Program-made: the position numbers and the translations under genes
Assembly: GCA_944324665.1 (NCBI GenBank)
Contig: CALUXD010000001.1
Span: 558,001 to 622,000, forward strand
Reading direction: 5' to 3'
Length of the DNA: 64,000 nt
DNA from: Candidatus Proelusimicrobium volucris
Lineage (GTDB): Bacteria > Elusimicrobiota > Elusimicrobia > Elusimicrobiales > Elusimicrobiaceae
The notes under the pieces: generated by a model
What the model saw: the letters and a program-made list of their open reading frames with translations, nothing else
The model's database searches: none
What the model was told of the DNA's origin: nothing
Part shown: one piece after another, positions 31,621-41,172 of the stretch
Position numbering within the stretch: position 1 is the stretch's first letter
Layout of the letters: every line of letters starts with the position of its first letter

Positions 31621-32705
31621 TGAAGATTATAGACAGATACATAGCCAAGAAATTTTGGGGCCCCTTTATATTTATTATCAGCATATTTGCCGTGTTGATA
31701 TTCTTGGGCGACAGCTTGGAAAAAATGCGCTGGATAAACACCTACGGCACTACTTTGGCCTTGGTTCTTAAGTACAGCTTCTTGACTATGCCTTCCTGGC
31801 TGATACAAGTATTGCCCGTAGCGTGTCTGCTCAGCGCGCTGTTTGTGATATCGGATATGATTTCCGGTGGGGAATGGACTGCGTGCTTGGCGGGCGGATA
31901 TTCGGTAAGGCAGATATTCAAACCTTTGATTTTATGTATTTTCATAATAGCGGCGGCGGGCTTTTGCGTGCAGGAATTTTTCGTGCCGGATATGAGCAAG
32001 AAAGCAGAACTTACCCGCCAGCGCAAAATAAGGGGTGAAAAGGATTGGTATTTTAACGTTCAAAACGACGTTACTCTGAGGCTGGACGGCAAGCGCGTGC
32101 TTTTCGCGAAAACGGTCAAAGCCGATGAAGGCCTTATGGAAGGTATGTTTATAGACGTTTACGATGATAACTGGGCGATAAGCTCTCAAATAAGCGCGCG
32201 GCGCTTTGTTTGGAACGAAGGCAAAGGCGTATGGGTGTTTGAAGACGGTTTTACCAGAAACTTCGGCAAGAATGCCAGTATAAAAGAGGAAAGTTTTGAT
32301 ATTATGGATTCCGATTTTTCCGTGCCGCCCGATCAAATAGCGGTGGGCAGCGCGAAGGCTTCTTATCTCAGTATAAGCGATTTGCTAAGACGCATAAAAT
32401 TTTTAAAGGCGAGCGGGCTTACCAGCTATCAGGAGGAAACTTTCCTAAACGCGAAACTGGCCGCGCCTTTCGCCACGGTGATAATGTGCCTTTTGGGTAT
32501 GCCGTTCGCGATAGCTTTAAAGCGTTCGAGCAAACTGCTTAACATAATTGCGGCGATAGCGATAGGCTTTACTTTTTGGTGGATAGTTTCCATGCTTACT
32601 TCCGCCGGACAAAGCGGAATGATAAACCCGATAGTGGCGGGTTGGCTGCCGGTAGGCCTTTTTGCGATAGTGGCTTATGTGGAGTTTAAAATCCTAAGAA
32701 TATAA
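31620..32705 (+). CDS. lptG: LPS export permease LptG
   Basis: 361 residues from ATG 31620, which overlaps the lptF stop and gives the family N-terminus KIIDRYIAKKFWGPFIFI. Six membrane segments with a periplasmic jellyroll between (about residues 125-260). ISGGEWTACLAGGYSVRQIFKPL is the coupling region. Partner of LptF. A terminator follows, so lptFG are a two-gene unit. Confidence 0.92.
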   Translation: MKIIDRYIAKKFWGPFIFIISIFAVLIFLGDSLEKMRWINTYGTTLALVLKYSFLTMPSWLIQVLPVACLLSALFVISDMISGGEWTACLAGGYSVRQIFKPLILCIFIIAAAGFCVQEFFVPDMSKKAELTRQRKIRGEKDWYFNVQNDVTLRLDGKRVLFAKTVKADEGLMEGMFIDVYDDNWAISSQISARRFVWNEGKGVWVFEDGFTRNFGKNASIKEESFDIMDSDFSVPPDQIAVGSAKASYLSISDLLRRIKFLKASGLTSYQEETFLNAKLAAPFATVIMCLLGMPFAIALKRSSKLLNIIAAIAIGFTFWWIVSMLTSAGQSGMINPIVAGWLPVGLFAIVAYVEFKILRI

Positions 32706-32738
32706 CTATTTAATATTAAACATAATATTTTACATATT

Positions 32739-32781
32739 TAATAAGCAAGCATATAAATGATACGCTTGCTTATTATTTTTT
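32739..32781 (+). terminator. Terminator after lptG
   Basis: 12-bp stem TAATAAGCAAGC/GCTTGCTTATTA, 13-nt loop, T run. Confidence 0.85.
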
Positions 32782-32805
32782 ATAAAATCTAAAATGGAGG
32801 ACTTT

Positions 32806-35800
32806 GTGCTTAAAAAGATATTAAGACTGGTTTTAAGCTTTTGTTTGATGACGGAAGGTCTGGGCCTTAACGCATACGGTGCGCAGGCGCCTGCGTCTTC
32901 CGCCGCGCAGGAGCGCGAACAGGGGTTTGAAAATTCGGTCTTTAAAGATCCCAATCGCTTCGGTGACGGGATAAAACTTTTTGAGCCTTCCAAATACGGC
33001 TTTTTGGCCGAGGATAAACCACTCCTTTTGCCTTATGAGGAGGATTCTTCCGAAGACGAGGACGAATATTACAAATATAACCGCGCCTATCTGGAAAAAG
33101 TGATAAAGGATATGGACGGCGGAGTCCAGCTTAGGGAACAGGCTACGGAGTATATCGAAATATTAAACCCCTCTCTCCTCTTGCCGATATACGGTACCAC
33201 AATATCGATGACGGGGCGAAAGACTTTCGGCATCAAGTATGACGCAAAAAAATATAAAGAGAATAAAAGCACCGTAACCGACCGAGATACCAGCAGTATG
33301 GAGTTTGAGCAGGAAATGCAGCTTAAGGTGCAGGGCAAGATAAGCGACAGAATCTTTGTAGACATCGATTATGACGACCAGCGCGAAGACGCCCAAAATA
33401 TAGGCGTATCCTATCGTGGCAAGCCGGGCGAGATTGTCCAAAGTGCGGACTTCGGCGATATAGAATTATCCCTGCCGGGAACGGAGTTTATATCTTACAG
33501 CAAACAGGTTTTCGGCGCGAAAATGCACCTTCAATACGGTGACGCGCATTTAAGGCTTATCGGCAGCCAAAACAAAGGCGAGAACAAAAGTAAGCAGTTC
33601 AAAGGCGATAGCGTCTTTGAAACGGTAAACATCAAAGACTTGCAATATATCAGACGCAAGTATTACGATTTGACCTTCGGCTATCAAACCGGCGCCAGCA
33701 CCAGCACGCAGTGGACCTACGCCATAAAACAGGGTACGGAAAAGGTTTATATTGACGATCATACCAACGGCGGTTATCAGGTGGCGAGCAAGGCGGTGGA
33801 TATAAAAACCGGCGCCGTATATCCCACCAACGGCGGGACGGCGGCCTTCAAATTGCTGACGCGCGGCGTGGATTACACGATAGACTATAACCAAAATATC
33901 CTAATATTCAACAACGGCCTCAGCGCGACGGATGTCGTAGCGATAGATTATCAAAACTCGCAGGGGGTTTGGGCCAGTTCCGCCCAGCCGGACGGTTATC
34001 CGATACTAATAAAGACGAATAACGAACGCCCGCTTGTTTCAAACGACGAACTGGATTATCAGCTGGAGATGAAGCGCTATTACAGTATAGGCACCACGCA
34101 AATCACGCGCGACGACGGCAGCGGCAATTTTATTTTGAAATTGCTTGAATCCGACGGCACGGAAGTTTGCGCCGCCAATGACAGCCGCCCCTTTTGCCAA
34201 TTTACCGTCGATTACGATAAGGGTATATTTAAGATAGGCGGCAGATTCAGCGACGTCAGCTTGTATAACGCTACGCCGGCGTCTTCCACAAACAGATATT
34301 TTTTCGTGCAATATACCTCTACGGTAAAGACCTACTTTTTGGAGCCTGATTTAGTCGTCCAATCCGAAACTGTAAAAGTAAACGGGGCGACTATGGAGCG
34401 CAATAAAGACTATTACGTCGATTATGCTTCGGGCTTTATAACTTTCTACAATTCCGATTTGATAGGCTCAAACAGCGTTGTCGATGTTACCTACGATGTT
34501 GCCGGCGGCAGTGAGGATACGGCGCTTATGGGCGGGCGGTTCAATTATGATTTTACCGATAAAATATCCGTCGGCGCCAGTTTATTGAACGAATCGGGCA
34601 GTGAGCCAAAACGCGTACCGAACGTCGGGGCGACAACAAGCAGCTTGATGGCTATGGAAGCGGATTTTAAGGTGGACAATGTGGAAGTGGTTGACGGCGT
34701 GCACGTAACTTTGGGCGCGGAGGCGGCGCAAAGCAGAAAAGACGAAAACCTTTTCGGTTACGCAATGGTGGACAGTATGGAAGAAACCAAAGAATACGTA
34801 AAAGCCTCCACTATATACAGCGATTGGAAAATAGCTTCAAACCCCACTGCGGGCACAAACTTCTTTGATGCCATTAAATGGGATTCACAGGATATTCCGA
34901 TGCTTCAGATAAACCCTTCCGCGATAGCCAACGGCGACGACAAGCAAAACGTACTGTTGATAGATTACGATTTCAGCATAGCGCAGGATAAGGGCTTTGG
35001 CGACAGGGACGAGGTATCCATAGTCTACCCGATAAGCAGTTCGGGGGTCGACTTCTCCAACAAGACATTGTTCGAACTGACTATGCAAGGCGAAGAAAAC
35101 GGCCCGCTTATCAATATTTCGTTTGGTACGATAAACGAAATGTCTGACAATTACACCGATTACAGCGCATTGTTGGCAGACGGATTTTCGCTGGATCAGA
35201 TTTTCCCGGTATGCAGTAAATACTATGTAGCGGGAATGAACACCGTCCCCAAGACGGAAGATTTAAGATGTACCGGGAAATTGACCAATTCCGAAGATAT
35301 GGGCTGGCTTTACATCAACCCGGACGGCTCGTATCAGAGATACAATCCTTTTGCCAATAACGTTTATAATCCTTGGCCTCAGCCTACGGGTGTGATAGAA
35401 ACGCAGGACTTAAACGGCAACGGTTTATTGGATTCTGAAGATTTGACTTCGGGCGGCAATTTCGGTTTTGCGGGGCAGGAGATTAACGGCCTACCGGGCG
35501 GGGAGATAAACTTCAGCGGCTGGAAGACTTTTAATCAGGAGGTGGATTTCGGCTCCGCCACAAATGTTTGGGGTACTGACTGGACTTCCATACAGCAAAT
35601 GCGCATTACCTTAAAGAGAAACCCCAACGGCGGTAAACTTAAAGGCCAAATCAAAATAGCGTCTTTGGGTGTATCTGGCAGCGTGTGGCAGCCGCTTGAT
35701 ACAGATGAGGAAGTCCTTTTAAGCTACGGCATAAACAATGTCGACAATATGAACTATAAGCCTATTTTCAGCGATAACGGCGACGGAGGGGAAGTCTTCC

Positions 35801-38244
35801 GAACTTTATACGGTTCTGTAAACGACTTAAAAAAAGACGACGGCACAAACAATATAGAAGAACAATCTCTGGCTTTGCAGTACGACTTCAGCAAGAATCC
35901 GCTGCTTGATAAGGTTTCGGTGCAGAGGAACTTCAGCGCGATGGATTTTTCCAAGCACAAACAATTTAGATTTTTACTTTACAATAACGGCGAAATAGAC
36001 GAGGATACATATTTCTTCCTGCGTATAGCGGCCGACGAAAACAATTACAGCGAGGTGCGAGTCCCTCTCAATTTTAAAGACGCCTGGCATCTGTACAGTT
36101 TGGAACTTATAGATACCAACGGCGACAATATCCCCGACAGGTGGGAAAATGTTTCCAAATACGATGCAACCATCACCAATGAGGGTATGTTAAATTACAA
36201 GAGGGTTGGTATAATAACTTCCGGTATTATGAAAAGCGGCGGGACAACTCCGCAGGGCGAGGTATGGCTGGACGATATTTTCTTGGCGGAATCAATAGTA
36301 ACCGTCGGCAACGCTTATATGGCCCAGGCGCAGGTGAGCGTGGATAATTGGTTTGACGCGGGCGGCAAGGTAACTTATGTCGATGAGAACTTCCAAACGC
36401 CGGTGGCGGTGGCGGCCAATCAGAAGAATACTCAGGAAGATTATTACTTCAAATTTAAGAGATTTAAAAATTTGCCCATCAACGCCAAATATAACCGTTC
36501 CAATACCGTGACGCCGGATGTTTTGGGTTACAACAGCAGCAATACGGTCAGCCTCTTGGACAAAGGAGAAGTGAACCGCGACAGCGGCAGCATAAACGCC
36601 GAATATATAAATTCCAACTTCCCGCAGATAGGCGTGAATTATTCTTTTGAAAACGCCGACTATCAACTGCTGGAAAGAAACGACGACAGCGATACCTACA
36701 GCGTTACCCTTAACCATACCGCCAAGAGCAAGGACAATATAATAAAAAGCCTTTCGGCGGGCACTTCTCTGGTAAAGAGCAAGATAGATTACAGCGATTC
36801 GCAGCTTATCGCCGCGCAGGGCACCAGCTATAACAGCGACACCACCACGCAAAACTATAATTTTAAGATGACGCTTTCTCCTTGGCAGGGGACTTCCATC
36901 GTACCAAGCTACACTCTAAGCACCGCCGACGAAAAGAGAAAATATTACGACGCTTCCGTCGGGATAGAGGAATTCAGAAACAAAAAGTACAGCAAATCGG
37001 CCGCGGAGACGGCCTCAATCAGTACTGCGTTCAGGATAGCACCCTGGCTTACCCCTACCGCCAGTTACAGCGTCAGCATTAACGAGAACAATAACCTTAC
37101 GCCCACTTCCTATAAAGTGAACGATAACACCTATACTTTTGACATTGGCGACGTAAAAAGTATTAACAGAAGTTCTGAGGGAAATGTGTCGCTCTCTTTA
37201 AACGGGCGCGATATGCTGCCCAAATCAAAATTATTTTCCGCGCTTACGATATCGGGCTCTTACAGAATGCAAGATGGCGACGCGTGGGAAAATGTACCTG
37301 ATTCCTTCGAGACTTTGGACAAACTTTGGCTTAGGAGTTCCATGGGATTAAATTCGCCCTACAGTTACAGGAGCAGTATGACTCTGCGCGACACTTACAG
37401 CGCGGCTATGAGGTGGTCGCCTTTTAAGGAATACGGTTTTAGCGGAATGGCCGCGCCGATAAAAACGATTTCCATAATAAACAACTTCTCGCAGAGCTAT
37501 CAGACCAGTGAGGATTTGGGCTCGCAGTACGAAACGGTGACTTCCACTCTGCCGGACGTGGTTTTCTATATAGACGAGTTGGAAAAACTGTTCGGCGCGT
37601 CGGACAAAATACTTTCCGGTACTAATTTGAAACTCAAATATGCCTTATCTACGAATGAAACCCTCGGCACCAGCTATAAGGAAGATGTAGCTTACGGCGG
37701 CGATTTGCGCTTTGTTCTATTCAATTATTTCGATACTACCTTAAGCTATACCCAACAGGAGCAGGATCAGACGGACTTGCTGGTCAATCAGCCTTTGGCG
37801 AGCTATTTGAGGAAAGATTTTTCCGCGCAGACTTCTTTCTCGCATCGCGCCTTCCGTTTTACTCCCAAGATAACCTATATCTATGACCGCAGCGAGGAAG
37901 TGGGCGACGTCTTGGTCGACAGCGTGGAGGAAATCGTACCCAGCCTTAATATCCGGGTGGACTTCAATTTGCCTTTCAGCTTCCGCCTGCCGATTTTGGG
38001 CGCGCAGTATCTTATGACAAACCGTGTGATATGGAATACAACCGCCAGCTATTCGCGCAGGCGTTCTTTTACCGTGGAAGAAAACCGCGATCTCTTGGAT
38101 ATTACCACTAGTTTGGATTATGAAATTTCCAAAAATATGCGCATAACGCTTTCCGGCGCTTTCCAGAATTTCAAACATCTTTATATAGCGGAGGATTCTT
38201 ATACCGCTTACAATATCGGCACGGTGCTTACTATACAGTTCTAG
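32806..38244 (+). CDS. Very large SprA-like outer-membrane beta-barrel protein
   Basis: 1812 residues from GTG 32806, which has GGAGG 5 nt upstream and gives a clean signal peptide (MLKKILRLVLSFCLM to about AYGA-QA); the ATG at 32794 lacks a site. The block QSADFGDIELSLPGTEFISY and the following KQVFGAKMHLQYGDAHLRL, then GSQNKGENKSKQFKGD, resemble the SprA (type IX secretion translocon) repeats. Long beta-rich regions follow with alternating aromatic strands, two DxNxNGxxD-type loops (TQDLNGNGLLDSEDL and TNGDNIPDRWENV), and a C-terminal half of barrel strands ending in ...IGTVLTIQF, with the terminal Phe expected by the Bam machinery. SprA proteins of Bacteroidota are longer (over 2000 residues). 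No other T9SS gene is in the window. Confidence 0.75.
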   Translation: MLKKILRLVLSFCLMTEGLGLNAYGAQAPASSAAQEREQGFENSVFKDPNRFGDGIKLFEPSKYGFLAEDKPLLLPYEEDSSEDEDEYYKYNRAYLEKVIKDMDGGVQLREQATEYIEILNPSLLLPIYGTTISMTGRKTFGIKYDAKKYKENKSTVTDRDTSSMEFEQEMQLKVQGKISDRIFVDIDYDDQREDAQNIGVSYRGKPGEIVQSADFGDIELSLPGTEFISYSKQVFGAKMHLQYGDAHLRLIGSQNKGENKSKQFKGDSVFETVNIKDLQYIRRKYYDLTFGYQTGASTSTQWTYAIKQGTEKVYIDDHTNGGYQVASKAVDIKTGAVYPTNGGTAAFKLLTRGVDYTIDYNQNILIFNNGLSATDVVAIDYQNSQGVWASSAQPDGYPILIKTNNERPLVSNDELDYQLEMKRYYSIGTTQITRDDGSGNFILKLLESDGTEVCAANDSRPFCQFTVDYDKGIFKIGGRFSDVSLYNATPASSTNRYFFVQYTSTVKTYFLEPDLVVQSETVKVNGATMERNKDYYVDYASGFITFYNSDLIGSNSVVDVTYDVAGGSEDTALMGGRFNYDFTDKISVGASLLNESGSEPKRVPNVGATTSSLMAMEADFKVDNVEVVDGVHVTLGAEAAQSRKDENLFGYAMVDSMEETKEYVKASTIYSDWKIASNPTAGTNFFDAIKWDSQDIPMLQINPSAIANGDDKQNVLLIDYDFSIAQDKGFGDRDEVSIVYPISSSGVDFSNKTLFELTMQGEENGPLINISFGTINEMSDNYTDYSALLADGFSLDQIFPVCSKYYVAGMNTVPKTEDLRCTGKLTNSEDMGWLYINPDGSYQRYNPFANNVYNPWPQPTGVIETQDLNGNGLLDSEDLTSGGNFGFAGQEINGLPGGEINFSGWKTFNQEVDFGSATNVWGTDWTSIQQMRITLKRNPNGGKLKGQIKIASLGVSGSVWQPLDTDEEVLLSYGINNVDNMNYKPIFSDNGDGGEVFRTLYGSVNDLKKDDGTNNIEEQSLALQYDFSKNPLLDKVSVQRNFSAMDFSKHKQFRFLLYNNGEIDEDTYFFLRIAADENNYSEVRVPLNFKDAWHLYSLELIDTNGDNIPDRWENVSKYDATITNEGMLNYKRVGIITSGIMKSGGTTPQGEVWLDDIFLAESIVTVGNAYMAQAQVSVDNWFDAGGKVTYVDENFQTPVAVAANQKNTQEDYYFKFKRFKNLPINAKYNRSNTVTPDVLGYNSSNTVSLLDKGEVNRDSGSINAEYINSNFPQIGVNYSFENADYQLLERNDDSDTYSVTLNHTAKSKDNIIKSLSAGTSLVKSKIDYSDSQLIAAQGTSYNSDTTTQNYNFKMTLSPWQGTSIVPSYTLSTADEKRKYYDASVGIEEFRNKKYSKSAAETASISTAFRIAPWLTPTASYSVSINENNNLTPTSYKVNDNTYTFDIGDVKSINRSSEGNVSLSLNGRDMLPKSKLFSALTISGSYRMQDGDAWENVPDSFETLDKLWLRSSMGLNSPYSYRSSMTLRDTYSAAMRWSPFKEYGFSGMAAPIKTISIINNFSQSYQTSEDLGSQYETVTSTLPDVVFYIDELEKLFGASDKILSGTNLKLKYALSTNETLGTSYKEDVAYGGDLRFVLFNYFDTTLSYTQQEQDQTDLLVNQPLASYLRKDFSAQTSFSHRAFRFTPKITYIYDRSEEVGDVLVDSVEEIVPSLNIRVDFNLPFSFRLPILGAQYLMTNRVIWNTTASYSRRRSFTVEENRDLLDITTSLDYEISKNMRITLSGAFQNFKHLYIAEDSYTAYNIGTVLTIQF

Positions 38245-38255
38245 CGGCATTGTTT

Positions 38256-38987
38256 ATGAATCGGAAAATTTTTATAAAAGCGCGCGATTTGTTTTTGCAT
38301 TTATTTTTCCCGCGGACCTGTTTTTGCTGCGGGCGGGATATCCCGAAGTCAAATCCCGCTTTGCTGTGCAGGGAATGTTTGCTTAAACTTGAGCGCTGCG
38401 AAGGGCTTATCTGCCGCCGCTGCGGACTGCCTTTAAAAAACGGCGGGGCTTATTGTTTTAACTGCCGCGGCGGCAAAGCCTCAAAATATAAATGTTCGTT
38501 TATACGCTCTTCCTTGGTTTTCAATGAGCCTTCACGTTCTTTAATCCACTCGTTTAAATACGAAAAATATACCGACATATCCAAATTCTTCGCCGCATTG
38601 ATGTATAAAACATATAAGGAAAACCCGCCTTATTTTGAGGCTGATTTTTTAATGCCCGTCCCAATACACACCCGCCGCTTGAGGGAAAGGGGTTTTAATC
38701 AGGCTTTTCTCCTGGCAAAAGAACTTTCCAAATTAAACGGTGTGGAAGTAAACGATATATTGATAAGAACGCGCAAGACGAAAAGCCAAACTTCGCTCGG
38801 GCGCGCCGAACGCAAAGAGAATATAAAAGACGCTTTCGCCTTAAAAGCCGGGGCCGATGTCAAAGGCAAGGCTTTTATTTTGATTGACGACGTTTGCACT
38901 ACCGGCGCCACTTTGGAAGAATGCGCCCGCATTCTAAAGGAAAACGGCGCGCGGGAAGTTTTGGCTTTAACCGCTCTTAGAGAGTAG
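38256..38987 (+). CDS. comF: ComF family phosphoribosyltransferase
   Basis: 243 residues from ATG 38256 (a TTG two codons earlier is also possible; no clear ribosome-binding site for either). N-terminal zinc-ribbon cysteines (CFCCGRDIP, LCRECLLKL, LICRRCGLP and YCFNCRGG) precede a PRTase domain with VPIHTRRLRERGFNQA and the PRPP-binding loop ILIDDVCTTGATLEE. ComF takes part in natural DNA uptake in several bacteria; elsewhere its role is less clear. It follows the SprA-like gene by 11 nt. Confidence 0.93.
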   Translation: MNRKIFIKARDLFLHLFFPRTCFCCGRDIPKSNPALLCRECLLKLERCEGLICRRCGLPLKNGGAYCFNCRGGKASKYKCSFIRSSLVFNEPSRSLIHSFKYEKYTDISKFFAALMYKTYKENPPYFEADFLMPVPIHTRRLRERGFNQAFLLAKELSKLNGVEVNDILIRTRKTKSQTSLGRAERKENIKDAFALKAGADVKGKAFILIDDVCTTGATLEECARILKENGAREVLALTALRE

Positions 38988-39012
38988 GCCGATTTTCCCT
39001 TGTTGTTTGATT

Positions 39013-39912
39013 CTATTTGGATAAAGCGTATTTAACTGCCGCCAGCATTGAAGATTCGTCGGCTTTGTTTTTGCCCGCGATGTCAAAAGCGGTGCCGTGC
39101 GTCGGCGATACTCTTAAAAATTTAAGGCCCGCGGTTATGTGTATTACAGGCTCTTTGGCGGCCAATTTGAGGCCGAGCAGCGCCGCGTCGTGGTAAGTTA
39201 TTAAAATCGCTCCGCTAAGCCCTTTCTTATGCCGAAGCCACAGAGCGTCTATCGGATATGGGCCTGATATGTTGAGGCCTTCTTTTTTAAGCTCTTTTAC
39301 TGCCGGCATTATCGTTTGGATTTCCTCTTTTCCTATCTTGCCGCCGTCGCCGCAATGAGGATTGAGGGCGGAAACTTCAATGGGAGTATTTCTCCCCGCG
39401 ATGTTTGCCAATATTCTGGCGGCGTCTTTAATGCGTTTTTTGTCTATGGCTTTGCTTAAATCTTTTACGGCGTAATGTTCGGTTATCAGGGCGCAAATCA
39501 ATTTGCCGCTTTTAAACGTCATAAGGGCGCCTTCCCGCGCGGCTTTATCTCTTAGAAATTCTGTATGCCCCATATATTTTACGCCCGCTTTTTGCCAGGC
39601 CTCTTTTGATATTGGCGCGGTAACAAGAGCGTCGGCTTGTTTGGCGAGCATTAAATCCACCGCCTTTTTAAGAGCTTTAAAAGAAACATCTCCGCCCCGT
39701 CTTGAGGGTTTTGCCTCTTTGGGGGCACGAAAGGGGGATTTTATGTCGATATATTTTATATCGCCCTTAAGCGGGCCGAATTTTTTAAAGTTTTCAATAT
39801 CTCCGATCAGCGTAAATTCCGCCGCGCCTGGTTTGATTTTTTTTAAAGCCTTGAAAGTTGTTTCGGGCCCTATGCCGTAGGGGTCGCCCAAGGTTATTAT
39901 TATTTTCTTCAT
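39013..39912 (-). CDS. pdxA: 4-hydroxythreonine-4-phosphate dehydrogenase
   Basis: 299 residues, slightly short for the family (about 320-330). Pyridoxal phosphate synthesis, DXP-dependent route. Visible: ITLGDPYGIGPETTFKAL, ALVTAPISKEAWQKAG, GHTEFLRDKA, LNPHCGDGGKIGKEE (metal His), DALWLRHKKG, YHDAALLGLKLAAKE and LRVSPTHGTAFDIAGKNKAD. These include all metal-ligand histidines. The ATG lacks a Shine-Dalgarno and follows the T tract of the upstream gene's terminator by 5 nt. Confidence 0.95.
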   Translation of the reverse strand: MKKIIITLGDPYGIGPETTFKALKKIKPGAAEFTLIGDIENFKKFGPLKGDIKYIDIKSPFRAPKEAKPSRRGGDVSFKALKKAVDLMLAKQADALVTAPISKEAWQKAGVKYMGHTEFLRDKAAREGALMTFKSGKLICALITEHYAVKDLSKAIDKKRIKDAARILANIAGRNTPIEVSALNPHCGDGGKIGKEEIQTIMPAVKELKKEGLNISGPYPIDALWLRHKKGLSGAILITYHDAALLGLKLAAKEPVIHITAGLKFLRVSPTHGTAFDIAGKNKADESSMLAAVKYALSK

Positions 39913-39917
39913 AAATT

Positions 39918-39945
39918 AAAAAAGGGCGGGACTGCCCCGCCCTTT
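39918..39945 (-). terminator. Terminator of the foldase pair, abutting the pdxA start
   Basis: 10-bp stem AAAGGGCGGG/CCCGCCCTTT, then six T residues on the minus strand. Confidence 0.85.
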
Positions 39946-39960
39946 GAAATAAGCCTAAAG

Positions 39961-41172
39961 CTATTTTTTCTTTTCGGTTTTGGCGGGCTCGGCTTTTGCC
40001 TTGTCGGACTGCGTTTTCGCGTCGTCTTTTGCCGATTGCGCTTTTCCGTCCGCAGAGGCATTTGCCGGCTGCGAATATTCAAATTTGACCATTACCTTAA
40101 TTTCCGCTTTATCTTTAAGCGAGGCCAAATAATCCAAATTGGCTTTTTGCATTTCCGTAGCTGTCAGGAACTGGGCCAATTCGGGTTCTATATCCTTGTA
40201 GGTAAAATCTTTCTGCGCTTTTTTCTCGTTAACTTTTATTATATAGTAGCCGTCGTCCGTCTTGATGGGGTCGCTAATCGCGCCCACTTTGATATTGAAC
40301 ACTTTCTCATCGAACTCTTTGGGCATAAGGCCTTTAATCAAAATCATTTCGCCGCCGGTGGCCAAAGAGGCTTTGTCGTTGGAATATTTCTCTATCGCCT
40401 CGACAAAAGTAATCTTGCCGGAGGTTATTTGTTTTTTAATGTCTTTGGCTTCCTTCTCTTTAAGTTTCCAGTTGGCCTGCGTGGCGTTTTTATCCACCTT
40501 TATGAATATGGGGGAGAGTTTTATTTGTTCCGCAGTAAGCTGGGTAAGTTTCGCGGCCAAAGGGGCGGCCAAAGTGAGTCTTTCTCTGGAAAGCTTCTTT
40601 ATTTCCGTTTCGTTGCCCTTCATCAATACGCGTATATCGTCGTAGAGCTGTTCGGTCTGTTCCTTGGTGGGTGCTTTCGCTTTTTCTCTGGCGACGGCGT
40701 CTATCATTTTCTTTACCGCAAGCTGATCTTTTATGCGTTCTTCAAATTGCTTATAGGTAAGCCCTTCTTTTTTGAGTTCCGCGTTAAAGGCTTTTTGGGC
40801 TTCTTTCTCGGAGAGGGCTTTGCCGTTCTCGTCCTTTTCAAAACGTTTTTTGATTTCTATTACATTTTCGTTGACTTCGCTGTCTTTTACTTTTATATTC
40901 TGTTCTTTTGCCGCTTGTAAAAGAAGCTGCTCTATTATCATTTGGTTTAAAACTTCTTCTTTTATGGCCGTTACATTGTCCTGATTTTCCAGCAGGGCCG
41001 GATTTTGCTTTTTGTAGACTTCCATTGTGGTGTCTATTATTTTTTGATATTCGGAATTCATTATGGGAGTTCCGTTTACCGTAGCCACGGTGGAATCCAC
41101 CACTTTCGCATTAAGCAGAGCCGTACCTAAAAATAAGGCCGCCATAATTACGGTTATTTTATTTGCTTTCAT
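39961..41172 (-). CDS. SurA-like peptidyl-prolyl isomerase/chaperone
   Basis: 403 residues. Signal peptide (to about LLNAK), then the SurA N-terminal chaperone domain (VDSTVATVNGTPIMNSEYQKI, VLNQMIIEQLLLQAAKEQNI). A parvulin domain sits near residues ~250-350 (AIEKYSNDKASLATGGEMILI, DEKVFNIKVGAISDPIKTDDGYYIIKV). The C-terminal tail is low-complexity and Lys/Ala-rich (QSAKDDAKTQSDKAKAEPAK). It should escort outer-membrane proteins through the periplasm, for example the large barrel at 32806. It overlaps the upstream lipoprotein foldase by 14 nt. Confidence 0.9.
   Translation of the reverse strand: MKANKITVIMAALFLGTALLNAKVVDSTVATVNGTPIMNSEYQKIIDTTMEVYKKQNPALLENQDNVTAIKEEVLNQMIIEQLLLQAAKEQNIKVKDSEVNENVIEIKKRFEKDENGKALSEKEAQKAFNAELKKEGLTYKQFEERIKDQLAVKKMIDAVAREKAKAPTKEQTEQLYDDIRVLMKGNETEIKKLSRERLTLAAPLAAKLTQLTAEQIKLSPIFIKVDKNATQANWKLKEKEAKDIKKQITSGKITFVEAIEKYSNDKASLATGGEMILIKGLMPKEFDEKVFNIKVGAISDPIKTDDGYYIIKVNEKKAQKDFTYKDIEPELAQFLTATEMQKANLDYLASLKDKAEIKVMVKFEYSQPANASADGKAQSAKDDAKTQSDKAKAEPAKTEKKK

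Noticed and set aside
36292-36852. Open frame of 186 codons opposite the SprA-like gene
   Set aside because: Antisense shadow caused by the low stop frequency opposite a beta-rich gene; no start signals.
40036-40920. Long open frame (294 codons) on the plus strand opposite the SurA-like gene
   Set aside because: It is antisense to a well-supported gene, has a Phe- and Gly-rich composition typical of such shadows, and has no ribosome-binding site.
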